The notes under the pieces: generated by a model | The model's input: the letters and a program-made list of their open reading frames with translations, nothing else | What the model was told of the DNA's origin: nothing | Databases searched by the model: none | Shown here: positions 40,927 to 49,822 of the stretch, piece after piece | How positions within the stretch are numbered: position 1 is the first letter of the stretch | Layout of the letters: the number at the start of each line of letters is the position of its first letter | Source: Martinezella lusitana | Lineage (GTDB): Bacteria > Pseudomonadota > Alphaproteobacteria > Rhizobiales > Rhizobiaceae | NCBI RefSeq assembly: GCF_014207095.1 | Contig: NZ_JACHBG010000008.1 | Location: 124,001 to 188,000, forward strand | Direction: 5' to 3' | Length of the DNA: 64,000 nucleotides | Program-made: the position numbers and the translations under genes

Positions 40927-42936
40927 TTGAAAATACGCGGCAAAGTAAATCTGCTTGTACTCGTCATGACCGGGGCGGCGCTGCTGATCGGCGCCACCAC
41001 TCTTTATGCTTTGCGTCGATATGACCAGAGACTGCAGAGTTACGAGCAGACTGCCAGCCGCGCCTATATGGGCGAGCGTCTCAACCGCTATGTAACCGCG
41101 GTGGTCATGGAGGCGCGCGGCATTTATGCGGCCGCTTCGGCCAAGGATTCCAAGAGCTTCGCCGATGGGTTGATGTCCGATCTCGACGAAATCGACAAGG
41201 TCCTGGCCTCCTGGTCACCCCTGGTGCCGGAAGCGCAGAAAGCCGACTTCGCCAAATTGCAGGCCCGCGCCCAGGAGTTTCGCGGCTTTCGCACGGAAAC
41301 GGCCCGTCTCGGCGTGACCGAGGGTCCGGACGCTGCCGGCAAGCAGGGCAACAACGAGGCCAACCGCGCCAATCGCAAAGCCTTCCAGGCTGAGATCGAC
41401 GCCGTCGTTCAGGCCGACAAGGCGGAACTTGCAAAGGCGGAAGCCGAGATCGCCGTCTTCCACAAGAACATCCTGTGGGTCGTTCTCAGCATCATGGTCG
41501 TCGGCATCGGCGCCGGCGTCGGTCTAGGCGCCTATATCGGTACGGTTCACCTGAGCCGCCCGATCCGCAAGGTCACTGACGCGATCAAGAAGGTGGCCGA
41601 CGGCCAGTTCGATATCGAGGTGCCGTTTGCGGGACGCGGCGACGAAATCGGTGAGATGGCCGCCGCTGTCGACGTCTTCAAGGAAAACGGCAATGCCGTG
41701 CGCCGCATGAATGCCGAAGAAATGGCGATGCGCGCCAGAAGCGACGAACTACAGTCCAGTATGTCGCTCGCCGTTTCGGCTGCAGCGGCCGGCGATTTCA
41801 GCCGCCGCATCGACAAGGATTACGGCGACGCCAATCTCAATCGCTTCGCCACCAATGTGAACGAGCTGCTTGTCAGCGTTGATGTCGGCATCGGCGAAGT
41901 CCGCCGCGTCATCGCAAGCCTGGCCGAAGGCGATCTGACCCAATCGATGAAGGGTGAATTCCAGGGCGCCTTTGCGGAGCTGCAGCAGAACGTCAATGCG
42001 ACGCTTGCTACGTTGAAGAGCACGATGCGCGAAGTGCGCGAGACCACCGGCTCGATCAACTCCAACACCAACGAGCTGCGTCACGCCAGCGACGACCTCT
42101 CCAAGCGCACCGAACAGCAAGCGGCAGCGCTTGAGGAAACCTCGACCGCGCTCGATCAGATCACTTCCGTCGTTCAGAATTCGACCGAGCGGGCACGCGA
42201 GGCGAGCGTCATGGTGGGCGAGGCTAAGGACGATGCCGCCCGTTCCGGCACGGTCGTTCGCAACGCGATCGACGCCATGGGCCGCATCGAGCAGGCATCC
42301 GGCGAAATCAGCCAGATCATCGGCGTCATCGACGACATCGCCTTCCAGACCAATCTGCTGGCGCTCAACGCTGGTGTTGAGGCTGCGCGCGCCGGCGAGG
42401 CGGGCAAGGGCTTTGCCGTCGTCGCTCAGGAAGTGCGCGAGCTTGCCCAACGCTCTGCCACGGCCGCCAAGGATATCAAGGCGCTGATCGGCAAATCCGG
42501 TGGCGAGGTGCAGGCCGGCGTCAAGCTGGTGCAGGCGACCGGCGAGGCGCTCTCGACCATCGAGGCGCGCGTGCTGAAGATCAACGATCACATTCACTCC
42601 ATCGCGACGGCTGCACGCGAGCAGGCGACCGGCCTGTCGGAAGTCAACAATGCCGTGAACCAGATGGACGAAGTCACGCAGCGCAATGCCGCCATGGTCG
42701 AAGAGACCTCTGCTGCGACCCATCGCCTGGCAGGCGAGGCTGATGGCCTCGTACGGCTGGTCTCCCGCTTCAAGGTCGATGGAGGCAATGTTGCAGCTCC
42801 GATGGCGGCCCGCGCCGAAACGCATCGTCCGGCACCATCGCCGGCGCGCCGGATGATCGACAAGGTCGCAACGGCCTTCGGCGGCGGCGCTGGCCGCGCC
42901 ACGGCCGCCGCCGCGCAGAATTGGGAAGAATTCTGA
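40927..42936 (+). CDS. Methyl-accepting chemotaxis protein, helical-bundle sensor
   Basis: Chemoreceptor of about 669 residues: TM1 (about 9-28), a periplasmic helical domain (about 30-180, likely a four-helix bundle), TM2 (about 182-205), HAMP, a second HAMP-like stretch (SRRIDKDYGDANLNRFATNVNEL), and a signalling hairpin with DIAFQTNLLALNAGVEAARAGE. It ends AQNWEEF, matching the CheR/CheB-binding pentapeptide pattern. The start is a TTG at 40927, five bases after GGGGG; TTG 40915 is also in frame. No ligand can be assigned. Confidence 0.9.
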   Translation: MKIRGKVNLLVLVMTGAALLIGATTLYALRRYDQRLQSYEQTASRAYMGERLNRYVTAVVMEARGIYAAASAKDSKSFADGLMSDLDEIDKVLASWSPLVPEAQKADFAKLQARAQEFRGFRTETARLGVTEGPDAAGKQGNNEANRANRKAFQAEIDAVVQADKAELAKAEAEIAVFHKNILWVVLSIMVVGIGAGVGLGAYIGTVHLSRPIRKVTDAIKKVADGQFDIEVPFAGRGDEIGEMAAAVDVFKENGNAVRRMNAEEMAMRARSDELQSSMSLAVSAAAAGDFSRRIDKDYGDANLNRFATNVNELLVSVDVGIGEVRRVIASLAEGDLTQSMKGEFQGAFAELQQNVNATLATLKSTMREVRETTGSINSNTNELRHASDDLSKRTEQQAAALEETSTALDQITSVVQNSTERAREASVMVGEAKDDAARSGTVVRNAIDAMGRIEQASGEISQIIGVIDDIAFQTNLLALNAGVEAARAGEAGKGFAVVAQEVRELAQRSATAAKDIKALIGKSGGEVQAGVKLVQATGEALSTIEARVLKINDHIHSIATAAREQATGLSEVNNAVNQMDEVTQRNAAMVEETSAATHRLAGEADGLVRLVSRFKVDGGNVAAPMAARAETHRPAPSPARRMIDKVATAFGGGAGRATAAAAQNWEEF

Positions 42937-43106
42937 TCTCGTTGCGATAGATGAGAGACGCGGTTGCGCCGGGCGCAGCCGCACTTGCCGTTGGCGCTAT
43001 AGGGTCCCTCGATCGCGACTCGATTGGAAAAAAACCCACAATCGCCTATTATGCCATTTCGACAAGTCGCCATCAGGTCGCTTTGCGGCGAAGCGGGACA
43101 TTTGAA

Positions 43107-44627
43107 ATGGACAGTGAGCAGGGCGGAAACGTCGCAAGGGAGGGCAAGGCCGACAAGGTCGGTCTAGCCAGGCTTTGCAGGCCGACCGGCATCTTTGGCG
43201 GCCTCTCGGGCAAGCTCCTCATTCTCACGGTCGTTTTCATGTCTTTGGCCGAGGTGCTCATCTTCGTGCCCTCCGTCGCCAATATGCGGCTGCGCTGGTT
43301 GGAAGACCGGCTGAGCACGGCTGCTGCTGCTGCCATCGCCATCGACGGCCTGCAGACCGCAGAATTGCCGCGCGCGCTGCAGAAGGAAACATTGATGGCC
43401 ACCGGCACGCGGGCCATCGTTCTGCGCAAGGACGGCACCTCGCGTCTGCTGGCGACAGCGGAAATGCCGGCCTCGGTCGACGACATGTACGATCTGAGCG
43501 ATGTATCGCAGCTGACGGCCATCAAGGATGCGCTTCACACGCTCATCTTCGGTGGTAACCGCATCATTCGCGTCTTCGGACCCGTTGGCGGCGATGCCGG
43601 CACCGGCATCGAAGTGGTGCTGAAGGACACGCGCCTGCGCAACGCCATGCTTGCCTATTCGCGCAGCGTCTTCCTCGTTTCCATCCTGATTTCGCTCTTC
43701 ACCGCTACGCTGATCTTCTTTGCGATCAACCGCATCATGATCCGCCCCATCCGCCGTCTCACTGACAGCATGCAGGCCTATTCCGACGACCCCGAAGATC
43801 CCGGCCGTATCCTCGTGCCCGATCGGGGACGCGATGAGCTCGCGGTGGCCGGCCGCCATCTCGCCGCCATGCAGACGCAGCTGCAGAAAACGCTGAAGCA
43901 GCAGAAGAACCTCGCCGCCCTCGGCCTCGCCGTTTCGAAGATCAATCACGACATGCGCAATATCCTCTCAGCCGCACAGCTGATGTCGGACAGGCTTGTC
44001 GATGTCGACGACCCTATGGTGAAGCGATTCGCACCCAAGCTGCTGCGCACCATCGATCGCGCCGTCGGCTATACGACAGAGGTGCTGTCCTACGGCCAGA
44101 CGTCCGAATCGGCGCCGCGCCGGCGCAAGCTTCACCTCGTGGAGCTGATTGCCGAGGTTCGGGACATTCTGGCGATCGACCCGGAAAGCGGCGTCGAGTT
44201 CCTCGAGCAGCTCAACTCCGATCTTGAAGTCGATGCCGATAGCGAACAGCTGTTCCGCGTCATCCATAATCTCTGCCGCAACGCCCATCAGGCGCTGATT
44301 GCCTTCAGCGATGCGGAAGCGGGGAGCGTCAAGCGCATCACTGTGTCGGCGCATCGGATAGGAAGCGTCGTCAGCATCACCGTCGACGACACCGGCCCGG
44401 GCATGCCGCAGAAGGCGCGAGAGAATCTTTTCACCGCATTTCGCGGTTCCGCTCGTTCCGGAGGCACCGGCCTTGGCCTAGCAATCGCCCGCGAGCTGGT
44501 TCTTGCCCATGGCGGCACCATTGCGTTGGTGGAAAAACCTGTGGCGGGAACGCAATTCCGCATCGAGATTCCCGACCGCCCGGTATCTCTCGACGATTAC
44601 CGCAGCAAAAGCTTGCAAGAAAACTGA
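43107..44627 (+). CDS. Orphan sensor histidine kinase
   Basis: 506 residues: TM1 (about 35-57), a sensor region (about 60-185), TM2 (about 190-212), HAMP (about 213-265), HisKA with His281 in SKINHDMRNIL, and a HATPase domain with N box NLCRNAHQA, G1 DDTGPGMP and G2 GGTGLGLAIA. All catalytic boxes are intact. ATG 43107 is chosen (MDSEQGGN); the frame is open further up. No response regulator is adjacent; a tRNA gene follows. Confidence 0.88.
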   Translation: MDSEQGGNVAREGKADKVGLARLCRPTGIFGGLSGKLLILTVVFMSLAEVLIFVPSVANMRLRWLEDRLSTAAAAAIAIDGLQTAELPRALQKETLMATGTRAIVLRKDGTSRLLATAEMPASVDDMYDLSDVSQLTAIKDALHTLIFGGNRIIRVFGPVGGDAGTGIEVVLKDTRLRNAMLAYSRSVFLVSILISLFTATLIFFAINRIMIRPIRRLTDSMQAYSDDPEDPGRILVPDRGRDELAVAGRHLAAMQTQLQKTLKQQKNLAALGLAVSKINHDMRNILSAAQLMSDRLVDVDDPMVKRFAPKLLRTIDRAVGYTTEVLSYGQTSESAPRRRKLHLVELIAEVRDILAIDPESGVEFLEQLNSDLEVDADSEQLFRVIHNLCRNAHQALIAFSDAEAGSVKRITVSAHRIGSVVSITVDDTGPGMPQKARENLFTAFRGSARSGGTGLGLAIARELVLAHGGTIALVEKPVAGTQFRIEIPDRPVSLDDYRSKSLQEN

Positions 44628-44752
44628 TTTTTTTCAAACACTTGTCACTATCTTGAACGAAAATCGCGATCTTTTTCACAAATCCGCTTGCATTCCCTCA
44701 AGGGACCCTTTAGAGAACCGCCCACACCGAACGGTTTCTTCCGTTTCGGCAC

Positions 44753-44829
44753 GCACCCGTAGCTCAGCTGGATAGAGCACCAGACTACGAATCTGGGGGT
44801 CAGGAGTTCGAATCTCTTCGGGTGCGCCA
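44753..44829 (+). tRNA. tRNA-Arg (anticodon ACG)
   Basis: 77 bases fold as a full cloverleaf: acceptor GCACCCG/CGGGTGC, D arm GCTC...GAGC, anticodon stem CCAGA/TCTGG with loop CTACGAA (ACG), T arm AGGAG/CTCTT with loop TTCGAAT, discriminator G and encoded CCA. ACG is normally deaminated to ICG to read CGU/CGC/CGA. Confidence 0.97.
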
Positions 44830-44937
44830 TTTTTTCTTTTAAATTTGTGATGATGGTGAACGTTAGGCGTGGTTGCGCATAACGAGCAGCGAGCCATGGT
44901 TAGGCAGGCGTGCTATTGGCGCGACCTTCCTCGGCAA

Positions 44938-45279
44938 TCAGTGAAACTGGCGGACTTCTACCGGCGCGCGGCAGGCAGCTGCGGCCTTGCGTCCCCAGGC
45001 CAGAGCTTCGTCCTTGTCAGCGCATTCCAGCACCCAGAAGCCGCCCACATGTTCCTTGGTCTTGAGATACGGTCCATTCGTCACCAGCACATCGCCATTG
45101 GGCTGAGGGCATAGCGACGTCGCGGCGCTTGCCGGGTGCATGCCACCGACGAAAATCCTGATGCCGGCAGCCTTCATCTCGTCATTGAGTCTGTCGATAT
45201 CGCTGTGCATCGCTTCGTCCTCCATCACGGATGGATTGTAATCGTCCGGATGGTGGATTGAGACCAGATACTGGGTCAT
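44938..45279 (-). CDS. YciI-family protein (DGPF domain)
   Basis: 113-residue alpha/beta ferredoxin-like protein of the YCII family (MTQYLVSIHH, then VTNGPYLKTKEHVGGFWVLECAD). Relatives often sit beside ECF sigma genes of the SigJ/ECF41 kind; none is adjacent here. Function unknown; likely cytoplasmic. Confidence 0.85.
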   Translation of the reverse strand: MTQYLVSIHHPDDYNPSVMEDEAMHSDIDRLNDEMKAAGIRIFVGGMHPASAATSLCPQPNGDVLVTNGPYLKTKEHVGGFWVLECADKDEALAWGRKAAAACRAPVEVRQFH

Positions 45280-45414
45280 GACGTCTCCTATCGAGGTTTC
45301 CGAGCAGGCCGATTGCCGGCCTTCACCATATGACGAATGCCGGAGCCGTGATCCGACAAGCTGTCGGTCAGATTTTCACGCGCGGGCAAAAGCTATACCG
45401 CCACGGGAGTCGGT

Positions 45415-46971
45415 TCAGCTGGGTCGCGGTGCGTCTTGCCGATGATCCGTCGCCAACGGCAATTCCGGCAGGAAGAGCAGCACAATCAGCGCCAGCGCCA
45501 CAATCGCCGTTCCCGTCGCGAAGGTCATAGCAATGGCGTGGCGGTAAAGTGCGATAGCGGCGGCATGCGCCTCCGGAGAGGCGGTGGCGAGCTCCCTCAT
45601 GCCGGCTTCGGTGAGTGACGACATATGCACGCCATCCAGCAGTCCGCCGGCGTTCTGGACGCGATAGGCCAGGATGGCTCCCGAGCCGGTAACGCCGATG
45701 AGGCCGCCAAGCGAGCGAAAGAAAGCCAGTGTCGCCGTGCCGACGCCGCGATGCGAAAACGGCAGCGCGTTCTGCACCGCAATCGTCATTGTGGGCATAA
45801 CGAGCCCAAGCCCCAGACCGAGAGCGAAGACGGCGGGCTCGATGATCCAGAAACCCTGGCTGCTGGCGGCGGCCCAGGAAAGGATCGCGAAGGCAACCGT
45901 CGCAAGGCTGAGGCCGCAGATCTGTGCGGGCTTGTATCGCCCGAAACGATGCAGCAGTACGCGGCCGTTGACCATCGAGGAGATAACGACGCCGATCATC
46001 AGCGGCCCTGTCAGCAGGCCGGAATGCGAAGCGCTGACGCCCATGACCATCTGGAAGAACAACGGAAAGAACAGGCTTGCGCCGAGCATGCCCATGAAGG
46101 TCAGCGCGAGCACGATGCAGGCGACGATGAACAACCGGTTGCGGAAGAGATCCGGCGGCAGCACCGGTTCGGGTTCGCGCCGGACATGAAGGATGAAGAG
46201 GCCGCAAAGCACCAGCGCGACGGCGAACAGTCCGAAAATCTCCGGCGAATTCCAGGCCCATTCATTGCCACCGAGTGCCAGCACCAGCAGGAAGCTCGTC
46301 GTGCAACCCGTCAGCAGCGCGGCGCCGAGATAATCGATGCGGCGGCTCCGAGACTGGTGCGGCCGCTTGAGCGCGCGGCCGATCATGACGAGGGCGACGG
46401 CGCCAATCGGCAGGTTGACGTAGAAGATCCAGTGCCAGGACAGAAGATCGGTGATGATGCCGCCGGCGATCGGGCCGACAACGCTACAGACCGCGAAGAC
46501 GGCCGCAATCGAGCCCTGGTTGCGCCCGCGTCTGGCGGGCGGCACGATATCGCCGATGATGATCTGCGCAAGCGGCATCAATCCGCCTGCGCCAATGCCC
46601 TGGATCGCCCGGAAGATGATCAGCTGCATCAGCGTCTGCGCCATGCCGCTGAGGACGGAGCCGAGCAGAAAGATCAGGATCGCCGTATAGATCATCGGCT
46701 TGCGGCCGTATTGGTCGCTGAGCTTGCCGTAGAGCGGCATGGTGCTGGTGGAGGCGAGCACATAGGCGCTGACGACCCAGGAGAGATGGGTGAGGCCGCC
46801 AAGGTCGCTGACGATGCGGGGCAGGGCGGTCGCGACGATGCTCTGGTCTATAGCGCCGAGGCCAAGCACGATCATCAGGCCGAGAATGACCGCGCGGATC
46901 TCGCGGCGGTCGGGTGGATCTCCCGCTGCGGGCGTCGCCGGCGGCGCTGCTTGCAGACGCTCTCCGCTCAT
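45415..46971 (-). CDS. MFS multidrug efflux transporter, DHA2 (EmrB/QacA) family
   Basis: 518 residues with about 14 membrane helices. Motif A (GKLSDQYGRKPMIY) and the family block WHWIFYVNLPIGAVALVMI are present, with AIQGIGAGGLMPLAQIIIGD in between. Exports toxic hydrophobic compounds with proton antiport. The start overlaps the stop of an upstream marR gene by four bases on the minus strand, a standard repressor-pump operon. No emrA-type adaptor is adjacent. Confidence 0.93.
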   Translation of the reverse strand: MSGERLQAAPPATPAAGDPPDRREIRAVILGLMIVLGLGAIDQSIVATALPRIVSDLGGLTHLSWVVSAYVLASTSTMPLYGKLSDQYGRKPMIYTAILIFLLGSVLSGMAQTLMQLIIFRAIQGIGAGGLMPLAQIIIGDIVPPARRGRNQGSIAAVFAVCSVVGPIAGGIITDLLSWHWIFYVNLPIGAVALVMIGRALKRPHQSRSRRIDYLGAALLTGCTTSFLLVLALGGNEWAWNSPEIFGLFAVALVLCGLFILHVRREPEPVLPPDLFRNRLFIVACIVLALTFMGMLGASLFFPLFFQMVMGVSASHSGLLTGPLMIGVVISSMVNGRVLLHRFGRYKPAQICGLSLATVAFAILSWAAASSQGFWIIEPAVFALGLGLGLVMPTMTIAVQNALPFSHRGVGTATLAFFRSLGGLIGVTGSGAILAYRVQNAGGLLDGVHMSSLTEAGMRELATASPEAHAAAIALYRHAIAMTFATGTAIVALALIVLLFLPELPLATDHRQDAPRPS

Positions 46972-47417
46972 TGGCCGATCTCCTCAAGCGGTGCGATCGC
47001 TGCCCGAATGGCAGCGCGCTGGTCGGCTGACAGTTTGACCAGTTCGGATGCGAGCCAGTCCGTTCGTCTTTGCTTCAGACTTTTTATGAGCTCCTGACCC
47101 TTCTCGGTTGCGATCAGGCCGTTGCGCCGGCGATCGCTGGGGTCGGGCGCCGAGCGTATGATGAGACCGTCACGCTCCATCGCCTTCACATGCCCTGATA
47201 TTGTCGGGCCGCGCAGCTTTTCCATCCGGGCAAGTTCGGCAACACCGATGCCCGGCTGTCGCATGACGGCAACGAGCAGCAAGGCATGCAGCGGCGACAA
47301 GCCTGGATCGTCGCTTTCGCGGCGCAATTGCCGGTAAAGGCGGTGCAGGGCAGGGCGCAGTGCTTCGGCAAGCGCATGGGCTTCTTCCAGCCCGCGATGG
47401 TGGTCAGTGTCGATCAT
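46968..47417 (-). CDS. MarR-family transcriptional regulator
   Basis: 149 residues with a winged HTH (about 50-115; GIGVAELARMEKLRGPTISGHVKAMERDGLI and the wing DPSDRRRNGLIATEKG). First gene of the marR-MFS operon, with a MarR-like palindrome 20 bases upstream of its start, so it should repress itself and the pump until a pump substrate binds. Confidence 0.92.
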   Translation of the reverse strand: MIDTDHHRGLEEAHALAEALRPALHRLYRQLRRESDDPGLSPLHALLLVAVMRQPGIGVAELARMEKLRGPTISGHVKAMERDGLIIRSAPDPSDRRRNGLIATEKGQELIKSLKQRRTDWLASELVKLSADQRAAIRAAIAPLEEIGQ

Positions 47418-47436
47418 GGGCTTCTTGCCTCAATTA

Positions 47437-47457
47437 ATAGGTAGGCTTCCTATCTAT
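47437..47457. promoter_or_regulatory. MarR-type operator
   Basis: ATAGGTAGG-CTT-CCTATCTAT: nine-base arms matching at eight positions, placed just upstream of the marR start on the minus strand. Size and symmetry fit MarR operators. Confidence 0.6.
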
Positions 47458-47555
47458 ATTCCTGCTATGCATACTTGCACAAGCGATAATATTATGAAAC
47501 ATTTTCAATCATTACGCGCCGTTCAACAGTAGTACGACTCGAGAGGAGAAGAGCT

Positions 47556-48032
47556 GTGAAACGACTTCTGACAACGGTAACTGTGACCGCATTGAGCGCC
47601 TTGCTGGCGATATCGTCTTTCGATCCGGCCGTTGCGGGACCGATCCAGCCGATGGTCCAACCGCTGGTTGCGCAAGGCGGCGGTCAGCCTGCTGGTGTCA
47701 TCGATGTGCAGTATCGCCATCAAAACAGGCATCTTCGGCCACACCATCGCCCCCATTATCGTCCGCACCACCGCCCGCATCATCGGCCGGGCTACTGGCA
47801 CGGCTATCGCGGCTATAATCATGCCCGGCCCGGCTATCGCCGTTACAATGACGGCTGGTGGTATCCGATGGCTGCCTTTACTGCAGGTGCAATCATTGGC
47901 GGGGCGGTTGCGCAGCCGCCGCGCGGCAGTGCGCATGTTCGCTGGTGCGCCAGCCGCTACAAGACCTATCGCGCTTCCGACAACACCTATCAGCCGACCA
48001 ACGGTCCTCGCCGCCAGTGCGTGAGCCCGTAA
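47556..48032 (+). CDS. Secreted BA14K-family protein
   Basis: 158 residues: signal peptide (about 1-27, MKRLLTTVTVTALSALLAI), a Pro/His/Arg repeat segment (HHRPHYRPHHRPHHRPG, about 60-80), a short hydrophobic stretch (AAFTAGAIIGGAVA) and a C-terminal BA14K domain (HVRWCASRYKTYRASDNTYQP...QC) with two conserved Cys. Family members are immunoreactive or lectin-like surface proteins of Brucella and rhizobia; the role here is unknown. Confidence 0.88.
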   Translation: MKRLLTTVTVTALSALLAISSFDPAVAGPIQPMVQPLVAQGGGQPAGVIDVQYRHQNRHLRPHHRPHYRPHHRPHHRPGYWHGYRGYNHARPGYRRYNDGWWYPMAAFTAGAIIGGAVAQPPRGSAHVRWCASRYKTYRASDNTYQPTNGPRRQCVSP

Positions 48033-48052
48033 GCTGCGTCTGAACTGAGTGC

Positions 48053-48086
48053 GTGGCCCTCTTCGTATTCGCGGCGGGGGCCTTGT
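48053..48086 (+). terminator. Weak terminator after the BA14K gene
   Basis: GGCCC (48055-48059) and GGGCC (48078-48082) with an 18-base loop, then TTGTTTTA. The stem is short. Confidence 0.4.
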
Positions 48087-48087
48087 T

Positions 48088-48885
48088 TTATGCCGCCGAG
48101 GGTAGCGGCAGCTTCAATCCGGTCAACTGTTCCGAGATATCCCAAAGTCTGCGCCAAACGACCTGGTCGCGAGCGTGTGGGGCAATCCATGCCTGGATCG
48201 GCGGCCCCTTCAGCTCGTAGAAGCCCTTCGGCCCATACATGACGCCGCCTTCCGCCTGCGGCGAGGTGGCAGCAAAGAGCGTCGGCAGTGCGCCTGCCGC
48301 GGCTGATTGCGAGAAGAGAGGCCCCACCAATTGTCCGAAGCGCTCGAGAAGCCCGGGGCGGTTGCGGCCCATGCGCGGTCCTGCGCTCTGCAGGCCGGTG
48401 ACGGCATAGCCAGGATGGGCGGCAGTGCTTTTCAATCTCCAGCCCTCGGCGCTCGCGATGCGGTCGAGTTCCAGACCGAACAGCAGCCGCATCGTCCAGG
48501 CGAAATGGCCGACATAATTTGCCCCCATCTGCATCTCGAAGCCGTCTTCGGTCTCGTGCCGATCAGGAATTGCCATGACGCCGGCATTGTTGATCAGGAG
48601 GTCGATGCGCGGCACGGCGGCGGCGATGCGCCCAGCCGTGCGTGCGACGGAATCGAGGCTGGCGAGATCGAGAGGCTCAAACGCAATGTCTGCATTGAGT
48701 GTTGCGGCCCGGATAGACGCCATCGCTTCGGCTCCCTTTCTTTCGTTGCGCGAGGCGATGATCACCTTCGCGCCTGCCCCGGCCAGGGCCTTGGCTGCCT
48801 CATAGCCGATGCCGCTATTGGCTCCGGTAATGACGGCTATTCGACCTGTCTGCGGCGGAATGTCTTTCACTGTCCAATCTGGCAT
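48088..48885 (-). CDS. SDR-family protein lacking the catalytic Ser/Tyr/Lys segment
   Basis: 265 residues. The N-terminal half is a normal SDR: VITGANSGIGYEAAKAL (cofactor loop), DLASLDSV and LLINNAGVM. At about residue 135 GHFAWTMRLL jumps directly to FGLELDRIAS, which in relatives of about 300-310 residues lies just after the YxxxK catalytic motif. The strand with the catalytic Ser and the Tyr-x3-Lys helix are therefore missing, in frame. It may be an inactive remnant or a cofactor-binding protein. ATG 48885 begins MPDWTVKDIP; no regulator is adjacent. Confidence 0.8.
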   Translation of the reverse strand: MPDWTVKDIPPQTGRIAVITGANSGIGYEAAKALAGAGAKVIIASRNERKGAEAMASIRAATLNADIAFEPLDLASLDSVARTAGRIAAAVPRIDLLINNAGVMAIPDRHETEDGFEMQMGANYVGHFAWTMRLLFGLELDRIASAEGWRLKSTAAHPGYAVTGLQSAGPRMGRNRPGLLERFGQLVGPLFSQSAAAGALPTLFAATSPQAEGGVMYGPKGFYELKGPPIQAWIAPHARDQVVWRRLWDISEQLTGLKLPLPSAA

Positions 48886-49029
48886 GGCGAACTCCTGTCG
48901 AGAGATTTGGCATCGCCCATTGTAGTTGGTAATTTATTGCACTAAATGCAAGTTTGTAATTAGTGAAAATATGCAATGGAAAAATCACGCGGTAGCCCTT
49001 GCATATCAACGCTTTTCGGCCGCCTAATG

Positions 49030-49056
49030 GCGTGGCACGCCTTTGAAATGCCACGC
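49030..49056. other. Hairpin ahead of the PmtA-like gene
   Basis: GCGTGGCA (49030-49037) and TGCCACGC (49049-49056) form a perfect 8-bp stem about 57 bases before the methyltransferase start. It may be a leader structure or a remnant intergenic element. Confidence 0.35.
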
Positions 49057-49112
49057 TGCTCGGTCCTCATCGCATACTCATTCGAATCGCAGCCGGAGAT
49101 TGGATTCGCGGA

Positions 49113-49811
49113 ATGACCACAAAGACATCATGTGCCGATTTCGTGCGGTTTTTCCGCTCCTGGGTCAGCGATCCCATGCGGGTCGCGGCAGTTGCGCCTT
49201 CGGGCGAACGGCTGGCGAAGCTGATGACGCAGGAGATCGATCCGTTGGGCGGTCCCGTGCTCGAACTTGGCCCCGGCACGGGTGTTTTCACCCACGCCTT
49301 GCTCGCCCGCGGTATTCCGGAAAATGCCCTTACGCTGGTCGAGTTCGGCGAGGAGTTTGCGGTTCGTTTGCGCGGCCGCTTTCCGGAGGCGCGGGTCGTG
49401 CGGATGGACGCGGCGCAGCTCGGCGATTGCGGCCTCTTCGATGACGCCCCTTTCGGCGCCGTCGTCAGTGGCTTGCCGCTCTTGTCCATGCCGCCTTCGA
49501 AGGTTGCGGCCATTGTCGGCGGTGCCTTCGAATCGATGAAGCCGGGCGGGGCCTTCTATCAGTTCACTTATGGTCCTCGCTGTCCTATTCCGCGGACGAT
49601 TCTGGAAAGTCTCGGCTTGAAGGGCACCCGCATCGGCGGCACCGTTCGCAACATTCCGCCCGCCGGCGTCTACAGGATATCGCGGCAGAATCCGATGGAG
49701 CTCTCGATTAGCGGCTCCAAATATCGTAGCACCGAGGGGAATGTCGGCGTCGGGGCATTTGCGCAGGAAGCCGGCAAGGCCGATACGGGACGGCCCGAAG
49801 CCAATGCATAG
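49113..49811 (+). CDS. PmtA-like SAM-dependent methyltransferase
   Basis: 232 residues of the Sinorhizobium-type phospholipid N-methyltransferase family. FVRFFRSWVSDPMRVAAVAPSG at the N-terminus and the SAM site PVLELGPGTGVFTHALLARG match that family; the post-motif VVSGLPLLSMPP aligns with its substrate loop. It could methylate phosphatidylethanolamine towards phosphatidylcholine, but it may be a secondary paralogue with another amine or lipid substrate. A TetR regulator follows 11 bases later. Confidence 0.75.
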   Translation: MTTKTSCADFVRFFRSWVSDPMRVAAVAPSGERLAKLMTQEIDPLGGPVLELGPGTGVFTHALLARGIPENALTLVEFGEEFAVRLRGRFPEARVVRMDAAQLGDCGLFDDAPFGAVVSGLPLLSMPPSKVAAIVGGAFESMKPGGAFYQFTYGPRCPIPRTILESLGLKGTRIGGTVRNIPPAGVYRISRQNPMELSISGSKYRSTEGNVGVGAFAQEAGKADTGRPEANA

Positions 49812-49822
49812 CGGGGAAACGA

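Noticed and set aside
44753..44829. tRNA-Arg as an integration site of a genomic island
   Set aside because: No second copy of the tRNA 3' end and no integrase is seen on either side in this window.
45625..47097. A 490-codon open frame opposite the MFS gene
   Set aside because: Highly charged, Asp/Arg/Gln-rich shadow of the DHA2 transporter with no recognisable fold.
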